Below are positions 15,490 to 24,399 of a stretch of DNA of 27,440 bases, one piece after another. The notes beneath the pieces were generated by a model that had not been told where the DNA came from, ran no database searches, and worked only from the letters and a program-made list of their open reading frames with translations. Source of the stretch: G963674685 sp964591275 (GTDB taxonomy: Bacteria > Lernaellota > Lernaellaia > JACKCT01); assembly GCA_964591275.1 (NCBI GenBank), contig CAZQAE010000068.1, positions 1 through 27,440 of the forward strand, in the 5' to 3' direction. The translations under genes and the position numbers were made by a program. Each line of letters opens with the position of its first letter. Position 1 is the stretch's first letter.

Positions 15490-18456
15490 TCATCCGCCAT
15501 GCCCCGCACTCAGAAGTCTGTAGTTATAGAGCACGTTGTCGCGCATGACGAGCCTCAGCGAATCGAAGACTTTGGCGTTTTCGTCTTCGGCTTCGAGCAG
15601 AAACTGAAAAACGATTGTATCGGCAAGCTCCCAGTCGCCGGTAGCGAAATTTCTCGAATCCAGGTTGGGAAACTGCACAGACATCTGATGGGGATTCAAG
15701 CCGTATTCCCAAAAATCGCCGGATACTTCGACGACATCCTGATCGAGAACCTGTCCTGGCATCATGATGCCATAGTGGATTTTTACATTCTGTAATTTAT
15801 CGGACCAACGCAGCGGTATGCGCAGACCCTGCATTGGATTCACGCGCGTTATCGGCGCCAGCGAGCTCTGAATCAATTCGGGGCCGTCTTTTGGAACGAC
15901 GAAATGATAGAAGCGTCCGTCGGGCGTGCCGACAACATCTCCACGCAGATCCTTATATCGAACATCGACATCAATGGCGTATGCTCCAGCCTCATCAGTG
16001 GATATGGCCGGCGTGCCTCTCACGATGCCGAGGCGGTTTGCCTTGGCTTCAATCATGACAACTTCGCCCGAGGGCTTTGTAACATTCCATGTCACATCGG
16101 CCTCAACCGATGGAAAGATCATGCCGCCAAGGCCCATGATCTCGCCGATTTCCAAAACATCGTATGGATCGGTCGCTAAAAATAAATAGTGTTCCCGGTC
16201 CTGCGTGACGACCAGAGCTTTTTCGCCCGGAGGCAGGATTGAAGTGACGGCGCCTTCCGATGGCGCGACAGCTATGGAGGCGCCGTAAACGTCGTAGTAG
16301 TTTCTGCCCGTCTCGAAGTCCTTGAGCACCGCGCCCGCCTGGATGCGATAAACATCGCCGGGGAGATCGCCGTTATACCCCGTGTTGAAATGGAATCCGT
16401 ATTGGTTAGGGCTGGCAAGCCAATAGAGCCCCAGGGCTTCGGACTCCATGACGGAGGTCATCACCGGAAATCCCGGTCGCACGACTCCCAGGTATATGTA
16501 GGCTTCCACACGCCTGGCTTCCGGGTGCGCGAAGGAATGCCATCGCCCGTTGCCGACGGACTGGATCGGCAACTCGTCGCCATGCGCTTCATCAGCCGGA
16601 AACCACGCGGCGCTGTCGGCGGAAATCCTGACCACGTCATGAAGATAGTCCCAGGGGTCCGGACGGCTTTGCAAAAGCGACGGCGGAAGCTCGGACCCAA
16701 TGCGGTAGGCTTCGCGAAGCTTTTTGGCCAGAGCGGAATCATCAAGCTTCATGGACAAATGTGGTTCCACGATACTTTCGTTGTAGCCATTGGATGGGAT
16801 AAAGAGCGTATCTTGCGGATCGTATGGCGCAAATGGATCGGGCATGGGCGCGGGCATGAAAGGCAAAAAGGTCGTGGTGACGTCCAGGCGATTCTCAAAG
16901 CGCTTTACAGCCCCAAAATAATCCTGATCATCTTTGATGTCGTAGGGGAAAGTGCGCGTGCCGTGCAAGTGCAAAACCGGCTCGACCGGAGCCACGACGC
17001 CGGCGCTGGTTTGCTGGCCCATCCACAGGCCGCCTCGGTTGTCCGTGTAACTGGCTGTAACAGTGCTGAGATATTCGCCCGGTTCATCAAAGGCCATGGG
17101 CGCGGCGTCATAGGGAATGAAATGTCCAAATCGATTGGCGACGCCTTTGCCGATCCATACGAGCCGGCGACTGGCGTCGGAATTCGGATAGTACTCCACT
17201 TTGACTTCCACTTGCGCGGGGAAAGGCGGGTTGATGTTGACCTTCGCCGGATATGTGTCGCCGACCAAAAAACCCGATCCGGGCTTGCATGACGTGGAAA
17301 AGCTTAATGGATGCGCGGAATATACTTCATAGACTCCACCACCTTCAAAACGGCGACCGGCCTTGTCGTTAATGAAACCGGTCATTTCGATTTCATATCG
17401 ACCGGTCTTTGACATGTCGATCATGAAGCCGCCACGATTCAGCATCGGTCCCATGAAATCCTCTCCGTTCATTTGCATGGTCCCGAAATCGAAATGGCCC
17501 GAAGGGCCGGATGCGCTACAAGATACACTTCCTGATTTGAAGTCCAGATCGTTACTAATGCGCATCGAAAAGACTTCCGTTCCTCCATCGACAGGCGTTG
17601 TTGTCGCGAATGGAAAAATCGTCGGGAAGGCCGGCCGGGCCGTATAATAGTGAGGTTCAAGAATCAAGGTGGTCGGAAAACCCGAGCGACCGCATAGCCC
17701 TATGCGGTCCTTTGACTCTTTGGGAAGCGCGCCGGATTGACCACGATAATGCTCATTAGAAAATATCGTCCAGGGCAGGCGAGGCGTCGCCGGCTGCCCC
17801 ACCCGGATCAGCGGCAGAAGCTGCTCGTCTTGCGTGTTGGAGTTGTCGCCGTAGTTCTCGATCATCACCGGGTCCTCAACTCCAGCCACGCGAATCCATA
17901 CCATGATTCTCGGCTCATACCAGCCGACGGGAGCATCAGCGGGCAGCTTCGCAACAAGTTTGCCGCTGACTTTGTGCAATCTGGCGGTGCGACCATTGGG
18001 GATGGGAAAAGAGCGGATCGCTTCGATGGGACTGCCGTCCTTGCCGCGTAGTAATCGCAGGCTGGGCCATCCATCAAAGCGCTCGACGGGCACGCCGGTT
18101 GTTGTGAAGTTGGAACTGACGACGAGAGAGTGATCTCCCTGGCGATAAAACCCCTCTTCGTCATGACGCAATTGGCACTGGAGGGCGACGATAATTTCTA
18201 AAAATTCGCCGTATTTTTTTTCATGGCGGCGCAGGTCGACATTGGCTTCAAAATCCAGCGACCACTCGTCTCCCGGATTCAGGTTGAGACCGGATTCAAA
18301 GTTTGTGAGATCAATGACCCAGGGGAAAGGCTTCATAGTTGAGGACAGAACTATTGACCCGGGTCTTTCGCCGCTTTGCGGTGAGTCGGCGCAGCCAGTG
18401 AAGGCGCCAATAAGGCATAGAAGCAAAGTAAGTATCGCTATGCTCTGGTTTACCAC
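15490..18456 (-). CDS. Module C giant lipoprotein (~1000 residues, family unrecognised)
   Basis: The 988-residue protein has lipobox FTGC (C22) and the full set of family landmarks: VVSSNFTTTGVPVERFDGWP, LLRGKDGSPIEAIRSFP, CGRSGFPTTLILEP, TPVDGGTEV, FSTSCKPGSGFLVGD, GVANRFGHFIP, GVVRPGFPVMTSV, ASPNQYGFHFNTGYNGDLPG, GGMIFPSVEADVTWNV, ANRLGIVRGT, IMMPGQVLDQDVVEV and DSLRLVMRDNVLYNYR. It is closer to copy A than to copy B in places, for example the segment EQLLPLIRVG followed by YRGQSG. GTG 18456 overlaps the cytochrome stop by 7 bases and follows GGAGG (18463-18467) by six bases. The late cysteine found in copies A and B (WNC, WHC) is phenylalanine here. The function is unknown. It is inferred to act with the cytochrome at the envelope. 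Confidence 0.8.
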   Translation of the reverse strand: MVNQSIAILTLLLCLIGAFTGCADSPQSGERPGSIVLSSTMKPFPWVIDLTNFESGLNLNPGDEWSLDFEANVDLRRHEKKYGEFLEIIVALQCQLRHDEEGFYRQGDHSLVVSSNFTTTGVPVERFDGWPSLRLLRGKDGSPIEAIRSFPIPNGRTARLHKVSGKLVAKLPADAPVGWYEPRIMVWIRVAGVEDPVMIENYGDNSNTQDEQLLPLIRVGQPATPRLPWTIFSNEHYRGQSGALPKESKDRIGLCGRSGFPTTLILEPHYYTARPAFPTIFPFATTTPVDGGTEVFSMRISNDLDFKSGSVSCSASGPSGHFDFGTMQMNGEDFMGPMLNRGGFMIDMSKTGRYEIEMTGFINDKAGRRFEGGGVYEVYSAHPLSFSTSCKPGSGFLVGDTYPAKVNINPPFPAQVEVKVEYYPNSDASRRLVWIGKGVANRFGHFIPYDAAPMAFDEPGEYLSTVTASYTDNRGGLWMGQQTSAGVVAPVEPVLHLHGTRTFPYDIKDDQDYFGAVKRFENRLDVTTTFLPFMPAPMPDPFAPYDPQDTLFIPSNGYNESIVEPHLSMKLDDSALAKKLREAYRIGSELPPSLLQSRPDPWDYLHDVVRISADSAAWFPADEAHGDELPIQSVGNGRWHSFAHPEARRVEAYIYLGVVRPGFPVMTSVMESEALGLYWLASPNQYGFHFNTGYNGDLPGDVYRIQAGAVLKDFETGRNYYDVYGASIAVAPSEGAVTSILPPGEKALVVTQDREHYLFLATDPYDVLEIGEIMGLGGMIFPSVEADVTWNVTKPSGEVVMIEAKANRLGIVRGTPAISTDEAGAYAIDVDVRYKDLRGDVVGTPDGRFYHFVVPKDGPELIQSSLAPITRVNPMQGLRIPLRWSDKLQNVKIHYGIMMPGQVLDQDVVEVSGDFWEYGLNPHQMSVQFPNLDSRNFATGDWELADTIVFQFLLEAEDENAKVFDSLRLVMRDNVLYNYRLLSAGHGG

Positions 18457-19808
18457 GGAAGGCCTCCTTCCTTGATCGGTTGATCGTGAGGAAAGAGCTT
18501 TTTGAAAAGTATCGGGTCCGCGCTAACTTCCCGGTAAGATTCAACAAACATTTCGCCTTCAGTTTCATCCCATGCCTGGGGAAGCTTCCGCCCCATTCGC
18601 TTGACGAGAACGGCCAGTTCATCGGCGGTCGCCCCGGCGTAGCGGGCGCTTTCGTAGGAAAGGGAATGACACGCTGAACAAGCCGCGTCTAAAAGGTGGA
18701 AACGCCGGTAGGATTCTTCATCCAATCCGAGTGCGTCGTTATTGCCCGATTTTTGAGCCGATAAATACGCGGATATCTGGTCGCGCACGTCGGGTCGATA
18801 GTAGTAGGGCGACCAGCGTGCGATGCGTCTTGTAATCGCCGCCCAGTCCTCGGGTTTTCTGTGCTCCCAATCCCGATGAGAGTCATAGTGACAGCGAAGG
18901 CAGCGCGTATTGAAAGTCCACTTGTCCGGAAAAGAGCGCATGCCGATGAGAAATTCCGTCAGGGCTTCGTTTTCCGGCTCCGTCAACACGACGCCCTCGA
19001 CCTCCCGCTGAACTTTCATGGTTCGCCGCCATTCGGCGGGGGTTTTGATGAAATAAAGAGAAAGCGCCAGATCGTGACAGTCGCCGCACTTGTTTTCAAA
19101 AAGCGTGCGGCCCTGACCGCCAGGCACGCGGAGAAGATGCACTCCGGCGGCGGCCGACGCCACGAACAAAAGGAGCAGCGGTCCGACCGCCACGATGAAA
19201 ACGAAAGATCGCCGGATGATTTGGCGCCATGTTTTAACGCCCTCGCCTTGGCTGCTGTGGCTAAAGGAAAAACGCATCATCCAAAGCATGAGAACGAAAA
19301 GACCCGGCGCGGGAATCAAAGGCGCGTATGAGAGGATATTTCCCATCGCCGGCTCAATGTTCGCGTACCACTGAATCCACCAGAAGGTTTCGACGCCGAT
19401 CCACACGGAAAAAGCCAGGCACAAAGGGATGGAAAACAGTGTGAAAGAGACAAGGACGAAAAAGCCGAGCCAGAATTTTATTATTATCTTAAGCGAAACC
19501 AGCGGAGAGCTTTCTCCCCTGGGTTTGAGAAAGACCCTATAAATAGCTGATGCTCCAAAGACTGTGATCAGCGGCAGCGCGCCGAAGGAAAGCAAAAGCC
19601 GGGCAATCGGAACAAAGTCCCGATCCGCGTACCAAATCTGCTTTATTCCTGGACTCCACTCCTGAACGAGATTGACAGCCAGAGACTCGAAATCAAGGGA
19701 CGCGATGCGGGCGTAGGGATAAAAAAGGAGGAAATATACAGCCATGGGGATGCCCCAAGCCGCGATGTGAAAGGCGTATTTCCCTAAAATATTTTTCCGA
19801 TTCGTCAT
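18450..19808 (-). CDS. Module C five-TM triheme cytochrome c
   Basis: I choose ATG 19808 over the longer frame from 19907, because the 452-residue product then starts like the other two copies and GGCGGA lies just upstream. TM helices lie near 14-36, 67-85, 109-136, 163-180 and 200-222, with WIGVETFWWIQWY (136-148). Haem-c sites are CGDCH (241-245), CLRCH (303-307) and CSACH (377-381). M290 (GMRSF) and M405 (KRMGRKLP) are the likely sixth ligands of haems 1 and 3. Domain 2 has ARWSPYYY (330-337) instead. The ending LFPHDQPIKEGGLPW matches copy A. The gene is followed by the overlapping lipoprotein and PPC-like genes. It probably transfers electrons between the membrane and periplasmic or lipoprotein partners. 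The redox partner is not identifiable. Confidence 0.85.
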   Translation of the reverse strand: MTNRKNILGKYAFHIAAWGIPMAVYFLLFYPYARIASLDFESLAVNLVQEWSPGIKQIWYADRDFVPIARLLLSFGALPLITVFGASAIYRVFLKPRGESSPLVSLKIIIKFWLGFFVLVSFTLFSIPLCLAFSVWIGVETFWWIQWYANIEPAMGNILSYAPLIPAPGLFVLMLWMMRFSFSHSSQGEGVKTWRQIIRRSFVFIVAVGPLLLLFVASAAAGVHLLRVPGGQGRTLFENKCGDCHDLALSLYFIKTPAEWRRTMKVQREVEGVVLTEPENEALTEFLIGMRSFPDKWTFNTRCLRCHYDSHRDWEHRKPEDWAAITRRIARWSPYYYRPDVRDQISAYLSAQKSGNNDALGLDEESYRRFHLLDAACSACHSLSYESARYAGATADELAVLVKRMGRKLPQAWDETEGEMFVESYREVSADPILFKKLFPHDQPIKEGGLPW

Positions 19809-19842
19809 CAATCCGCCACCGAACGCATATTTACTCAGAGAA

Positions 19843-19870
19843 ACTATACAACAAAGGCATGAGGCGTCCA
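19843..19870 (-). promoter_or_regulatory. Candidate promoter of module C
   Basis: On the minus strand, TGGACG (19870-19865) and TATAGT (19848-19843) are separated by 16 bases, about 35 bases before the chosen start at 19808. It lies inside the longer alternative reading frame of the cytochrome gene, which supports the shorter start. Confidence 0.35.
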
Positions 19871-20011
19871 GTTCGCCAGAATACGAAAATCGACGATTAA
19901 GCATCATTGAAAAGGCCGTACACTCGGATTTGTTCCGGCGATGGCGCCGTGCTATCTTTGGGCGTTATTGCCGTAGAGTTCGGGGTTGCTGTTTTGATTA
20001 GCAAAAAGACA

Positions 20012-21046
20012 ATGTTGCCGCTATGCATCATCGGCGTGCTGGCGGGAGTTGCCCTAATCGCGTACTTCGTCACGCCGGGAAAGGTCTATTGGAAAGACCT
20101 CTACTGGTCCGTGATGATCGAAAGCGGGATCGTCGATCCGGCGCGTGATTTCTACCCCTGGACGGTGGCGGTTTCCTGGTCGATGGATGGATCGACTGTC
20201 GCCTCGGCAGGGTATCACCCGGATGTATTACTCTGGGATCCCTTTAGCGGAAAACTTAAATCCCGGCTCAAGGGCCACGAAACCTGGGTGCAGGAAGTCA
20301 TTTTCTCAAAAGATGGGCGCTATATCGCAAGCTCGGACTGGGACGGCAAGGTTATCTTGTGGGATGCTGCGGGCGGTAACATGGTGATGGAACTGGCCAC
20401 TGTGGGAGAAATTTTTTCCATCGCTTTTCATCCTGATGGAAAGTACCTGGCCGCCGGGTCCTACGAAGGGCGCGTAACGATATTCGATATTGAAAGCGGT
20501 CAGGCCCTTCACGATTTCGCATCAAACGAAGGCGGGACCCTGTTTCTGACCTACTCCCCCGATGGCCGGATTCTTGCCGCCGCCGGCGAAGACGCCCGAA
20601 TCATTTTATTCGACGCGCATTCCTATTCGCCGGTCGGCGAACTGCGTGGTCATGAGGACGGAATCACTTCGATGTCGTTTTCCGCGGACGGGAACAGGTT
20701 ATTGTCGTGCGGGGACGATGGGGCGATAAGATATTGGGGTATTCCAAAACGAAAGCTCCTCCAAACGTGGCAAGCCGACAAAGATTGGGTCAATTTTCTG
20801 ACCTTTTTACATGGGGATCAGCAATTCCTCTCCGCTGGCGCCGACGGCAAGATCACACGCTGGTCGCTCAAAGAAAGTGATCCGGTGCAAGTCTACAACC
20901 TTCATCGCGAATGGGCGCAGTGCGTGAGAATAAGCCGGGACGGTCGCTACTTCGCCTCAGGCGACAAGGACGGCATTATCAGGATCTGGGATTTGCTGGA
21001 AAATGCGTTGATAAGTACAATTAATGTGGACCAGGAACTGCACTAA
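20012..21046 (+). CDS. Membrane-anchored WD40 beta-propeller protein
   Basis: From ATG 20012 the protein is 344 residues. It has one hydrophobic anchor (about 2-20) and a short stalk, followed by seven WD40-like repeats ending VLLWD, VILWD, VTIFD, IILFD, IRYWG, ITRWS and IRIWD. Typical S-x-DG-x-x-(I/L)-A-S/A-x-G/D strands lie between them. Seven repeats should close a complete seven-bladed propeller, which normally acts as a protein-binding platform. There is no enzyme domain. The frame stays open back to a TTG at 19907, but no good ribosome binding site supports any start, so the N-terminus is uncertain. It diverges from module C across about 200 bases. The short gap to the next gene suggests an operon. 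Confidence 0.75.
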   Translation: MLPLCIIGVLAGVALIAYFVTPGKVYWKDLYWSVMIESGIVDPARDFYPWTVAVSWSMDGSTVASAGYHPDVLLWDPFSGKLKSRLKGHETWVQEVIFSKDGRYIASSDWDGKVILWDAAGGNMVMELATVGEIFSIAFHPDGKYLAAGSYEGRVTIFDIESGQALHDFASNEGGTLFLTYSPDGRILAAAGEDARIILFDAHSYSPVGELRGHEDGITSMSFSADGNRLLSCGDDGAIRYWGIPKRKLLQTWQADKDWVNFLTFLHGDQQFLSAGADGKITRWSLKESDPVQVYNLHREWAQCVRISRDGRYFASGDKDGIIRIWDLLENALISTINVDQELH

Positions 21047-21099
21047 CCTATTATGCACGCAACCGCGCCGCTTCTAATCGGTTTGATTTGGGCGACTCG

Positions 21100-22465
21100 A
21101 TGATTGCAAATCTCGAAAAGCATTTGTCCAGGAGAGTTAAACGGCTGAGTGTTTCGGCGTCGATGCTGATCGCCTGCGTCGTCGGATTCGGCCTTTGGGC
21201 GTGGTGGACATCGTTTAATACGCCGCATATTTATCCACGCCCGCATCCGATCATGTGGGACATCGTGAGCCTGGACCTTCGTTCGCAAGGCCTGCCCGTT
21301 GCGCCCGGCACACACAACATCGATGAAAATGTCTTTGTTCATATTGCGCTTTGGACGATGAGCAACTTCGGCGGAGATTATCGCGCCATCGCCGCAGCGC
21401 AGTTGCCATTTCTCTTTTTGCTCCTGACCACCAGTCACACCATTTCCAAAGCAACCATGACCCGGCGCCCAGTGCAAAGAAGCAAAAAATCGCGACGCCA
21501 AACTGACAACTGTTCCAATTCCGTGGCTGCAAACGGCGGGGGTGCTCATCGGCGTGTTGGGCGCCTGGGGCACCATGAAGTCTATCAGCATCGGCCAACT
21601 GATCGACAGCGCCGCCAGTGAACGCTTCGCGCATCTGAGTGTATTTTCCAATCCGAAGGCTCTCTGGTCCGGCCTGGCTCTATGGCATCGCTCGATGGCA
21701 GGCCCGGCTTTATCGATTCTGACGCTCGTTGGCGTCGCGGCGGGTATATGGGGCCGCAAGACTCGCGAATTGATTCCCCTTGCGGGTTGGCTCTTTCTAT
21801 CTATTGCGTTATTCACTTTTTTGCCGAAGCGAAATGACTTTTATCTTGTCACCGCCATACCGGCAACGTACCTGATTATCACCGTGGGACTGGCGGGCAT
21901 CCCACGACCGAAAGTCAGGGCGGTCGCCTTCATCCTCAGTTTTTGGATTCTGGGGCATTCATGGTTCGGATGGATAGATAGCGAGGAAAAAGGTGAAAAA
22001 GTGCAGGAAATGATGCCGCTATTTGAGAACATACCTGCTCCCTATTTTTTTTCTCCGATGCGCCATCAGATCTATGATGTTGCGAAGCTCGGAAGGATTC
22101 TCACCGCTGAATGCGGCGCCAGAGGCGTCCCCGTCATTTTTACCAAGGGGACTCCGCTTGACGGATGGGAGGCTTTTTATACCTGGCACTACAACTCGAA
22201 TATTCTGGTGGGGGATATAAAAGCCGGGCGGATTCCTAAAAACGATAATGTCTGCCTCGTCGGATTGTTCGAATTGCACAACCGGAAACCTTATACTATT
22301 GAGCAACTGCTGGATCGATTTGAGGAAACCGCGACGGTGGAGGCCAGGCGAAATCTGAAAGCTCGCCGTCGGCTCAATGAAATTCGTGAAAAGGCCGACC
22401 AGTATCGCCTCATCCACATCTATAATATGTGGGGCATATTTATCGGTCCGGGAATTAAGAAATAA
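21100..22465 (+). pseudogene. Glycosyltransferase-like (GT-C/PMT type) membrane protein with frameshift
   Basis: The first part reads from ATG 21100 (or TTG 21088). It has a TM segment (LIACVVGFGLWAWW) and a loop with HNIDENVFVHIALWTMSNFG, like the first periplasmic loop of ArnT/PMT-type GT-C enzymes. It then reaches hydrophobic AAAQLPFLFLLL and continues out of sense to 21621. The second part, in the next frame, begins sense-like coding near 21464 and shows VPIPWLQTAGVLIGVLGAWG, a KALWSGLALWHR segment, several more TM helices and a soluble tail ending at 22465. Removing one A from the A6 run at 21484-21489 joins both into about 458 residues. That is still short for GT-C enzymes (about 500-600), so part of the central helices may also be lost. 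Decay and sequencing error are both possible. Confidence 0.6.
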
Positions 22466-22754
22466 GGACCGAATCATTTGCGTGTAATGAAAATGCGGGC
22501 GGACTGGAGATAATTTTCCGTCAAAAGCTGGCCAGTTCGATAATGTCGGTGGTCGGCATGAGGGATTGAAGATGTGCAATGTCTTCTTTGGTTGCTTTCG
22601 TCAAACCGATTTCCAGCCCAATTGTTTTTGCTATTCTCATTGCGGTTTGGGTAAAGTGTTTTTATACTTTGACGACAGAGTACAAGGCGCATTCGCCAAA
22701 ACAATCTGGATGGGATAAACAAAAATCAGGTTTTAAAAACGGGAGTGGGTAGTC
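22466..22754. other. Intergenic region with a candidate promoter and a doubtful small frame
   Basis: A minus-strand frame of 39 codons (22640-22521), reading MRIAKTIGLEIGLTKATKED and ending IIELASF, looks somewhat protein-like. It faintly recalls a leucine-rich-repeat turn, but it has no ribosome binding site and overlaps the promoter of the next gene. It may be a remnant. Nothing else was seen. Confidence 0.2.
22640..22668 (+). promoter_or_regulatory. Candidate promoter of the FG-GAP gene
   Basis: TTGCGG (22640-22645) and TATACT (22663-22668, five of six consensus bases) are separated by 17 bases. The leader to ATG 22755 would be about 80 bases. Confidence 0.4.
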
Positions 22755-24116
22755 ATGAGTCGAAATATTTGTTTGGTGGTTTTGTGTTGCGCTATTTTGC
22801 TCATGGCGAATATGGCCTGTCAAAGTGGGAACGCAACCAAGCCTGGAGATAAAACCGTAGCCGATGTCGCCGCTTCGGTTCCGGTGCCGACCGAGGAAAT
22901 GCCCTCCGAAGGTAAAGCGCCGATTCTGCCCGGGCTAGCGGAGTTTGACGGCGAGCGGCCCGATCCCACGCTTGATGGCACACCTCCGGTTCCAAAGGCG
23001 GGAGTCGTTAATCCAGACAACCCGCCGGAGCGGATTCCCGTGCCAACATTAAAAGATTCGGAGCGTTGGTCGAAGTTAAAACTCCCGCAAACCGTTGCGT
23101 CGGGAGAAGGTCCGTCCTGGGTAGCTATCGGGGACTTAGACGGCGACCAGAAATTGGACATGGCCGTTGTTGAGTACAGGCAGAACACGGTTTCAGTTTT
23201 TTTGGGCAGAGGGAACGGCGATTTTCATGAACCACGTTCCTTCAAAACCGGCGGCAAGCCCGATGGATTGGCTTTGGGAGATTTCGATAAGGACGGAGAC
23301 TTGGATTTCGTCGTGGCGAATGAAGGGGAAGGCGACGTCGGTATTTATTTAAACACTGGCGACGGAACCTTTGCAGAAACCGTGCACTATTCATTGGGCA
23401 ATTCCCTCGTCGAATTGGCGATAGGCGATCTGGATGGAGACAACGATCTGGATATTGTCGCAGCCAATACGGAAGAAGAAAAATTATCGATACTCATCAA
23501 CAAAGGGAAAGGCGTTTTCTCGAAGCAGCGCAAACTCAAGGTTGGCGGCGAGGATTGCTCTTGTAAATTAGGTGACCTTGACGGAGATGGGGATCTCGAC
23601 CTTGTTGTTTCCGATAGTAAAGAAGGCAAAATTGCAGTTTTTCTCAATCAAGGAAATGGACAATTTGCAAATCCGGTTTTCTACGATGTCGGCGCTTCTC
23701 CGCTGGAATTGGTTCTGGGCGATCTGGACGCGGACGGCGATACAGATATTGCAGTCTGCAACGAGAAAGATGGAGACGTATCGATCTTGTTTAACCAGGG
23801 AAACGGCAGCTTCACGCGGGGCGATGACATCCCCGTGAGCGATGACGCCTTTGATGACGCCTTTGATCTAGCCCTTGGGGATATTGACGGCGATTCCAAA
23901 CCCGATCTGCTTGTATCGGATAATTCCATGAATAGAGGATACGTCTTTTTGAATAACGGCAATGGGACATTCCAAAAACCGAAGCTTTTCGCCACCGGAA
24001 AAAATCCAGGCTACATCGCGCTGGCTGACCTGGACGCCGATTCCGATCTCGATGTCGTCGTGACCAATTTCGGTGATGATACGATTACTATCCTGTTGAA
24101 TCTTCACATTCCATGA
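22755..24116 (+). CDS. Secreted FG-GAP/VCBS seven-repeat protein
   Basis: The 453-residue protein has a signal peptide with a possible lipidation cysteine (C22, preceded by NMA, an unusual lipobox). A P/E-rich linker of about 80 residues follows, then seven repeats of about 47 residues. Each repeat carries a calcium-binding-type loop: GDLDGDQKLD (126-135), GDFDKDGDLD, GDLDGDNDLD, GDLDGDGDLD, GDLDADGDTD, GDIDGDSKPD and ADLDADSDLD. Each loop is followed by a V/A/L-rich strand and then an F/L-x-N-x-G-(D/N/K)-G motif. Seven such repeats fit one integrin-alpha-type beta-propeller. Such proteins are usually surface or secreted binding proteins, and no catalytic residue is seen. GGGAG lies at 22741-22745, rather far from the start. 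It stands alone downstream of its own candidate promoter. Confidence 0.85.
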   Translation: MSRNICLVVLCCAILLMANMACQSGNATKPGDKTVADVAASVPVPTEEMPSEGKAPILPGLAEFDGERPDPTLDGTPPVPKAGVVNPDNPPERIPVPTLKDSERWSKLKLPQTVASGEGPSWVAIGDLDGDQKLDMAVVEYRQNTVSVFLGRGNGDFHEPRSFKTGGKPDGLALGDFDKDGDLDFVVANEGEGDVGIYLNTGDGTFAETVHYSLGNSLVELAIGDLDGDNDLDIVAANTEEEKLSILINKGKGVFSKQRKLKVGGEDCSCKLGDLDGDGDLDLVVSDSKEGKIAVFLNQGNGQFANPVFYDVGASPLELVLGDLDADGDTDIAVCNEKDGDVSILFNQGNGSFTRGDDIPVSDDAFDDAFDLALGDIDGDSKPDLLVSDNSMNRGYVFLNNGNGTFQKPKLFATGKNPGYIALADLDADSDLDVVVTNFGDDTITILLNLHIP

Positions 24117-24399
24117 TGCCTTCCTTCCGGTTGCAAAGAGATCGCTTGCCGGGAGGAAAAATTCATCATTCTACTTTCCCGCAACGCCAGCCGGATCTGA
24201 TCAAATATTGGACGTCTTCCATTTCGCCGTATCCACATCATCCCGGGAAACTATGCTCACGACACATAGGGATTCGGTCAATCTTCTTCATGAATAGTAT
24301 TCTTGTAGCCTGGATCGGCTTTCTTTTTTTAGACTGCTCATCTTTTTTGCATGAGAGCAAGAAAGAAAACGTAGGTGTATTGAAGACGGATTGGGAAAG
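24117..24399. other. Intergenic region between convergent genes
   Basis: No supported gene. Partly complementary T-rich and A-rich stretches (about 24320-24370, including TGCTC and GAGCA arms) could form a weak terminator structure, but the pairing is interrupted. I do not call it. Confidence 0.3.

Noticed and set aside
16390..17292. 300-codon plus-strand frame opposite lipoprotein C
   Set aside because: The minus-strand protein is homologous to two other full-length copies. The plus frame has no homologue in the other copies and no ribosome binding site.
21484..21489. Programmed -1 ribosomal frameshift at A6 in the glycosyltransferase-like gene
   Set aside because: Joining the two parts requires skipping one base (+1 direction), opposite to classical -1 slippage. 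Sequencing error, mutation or transcriptional slippage fit better.
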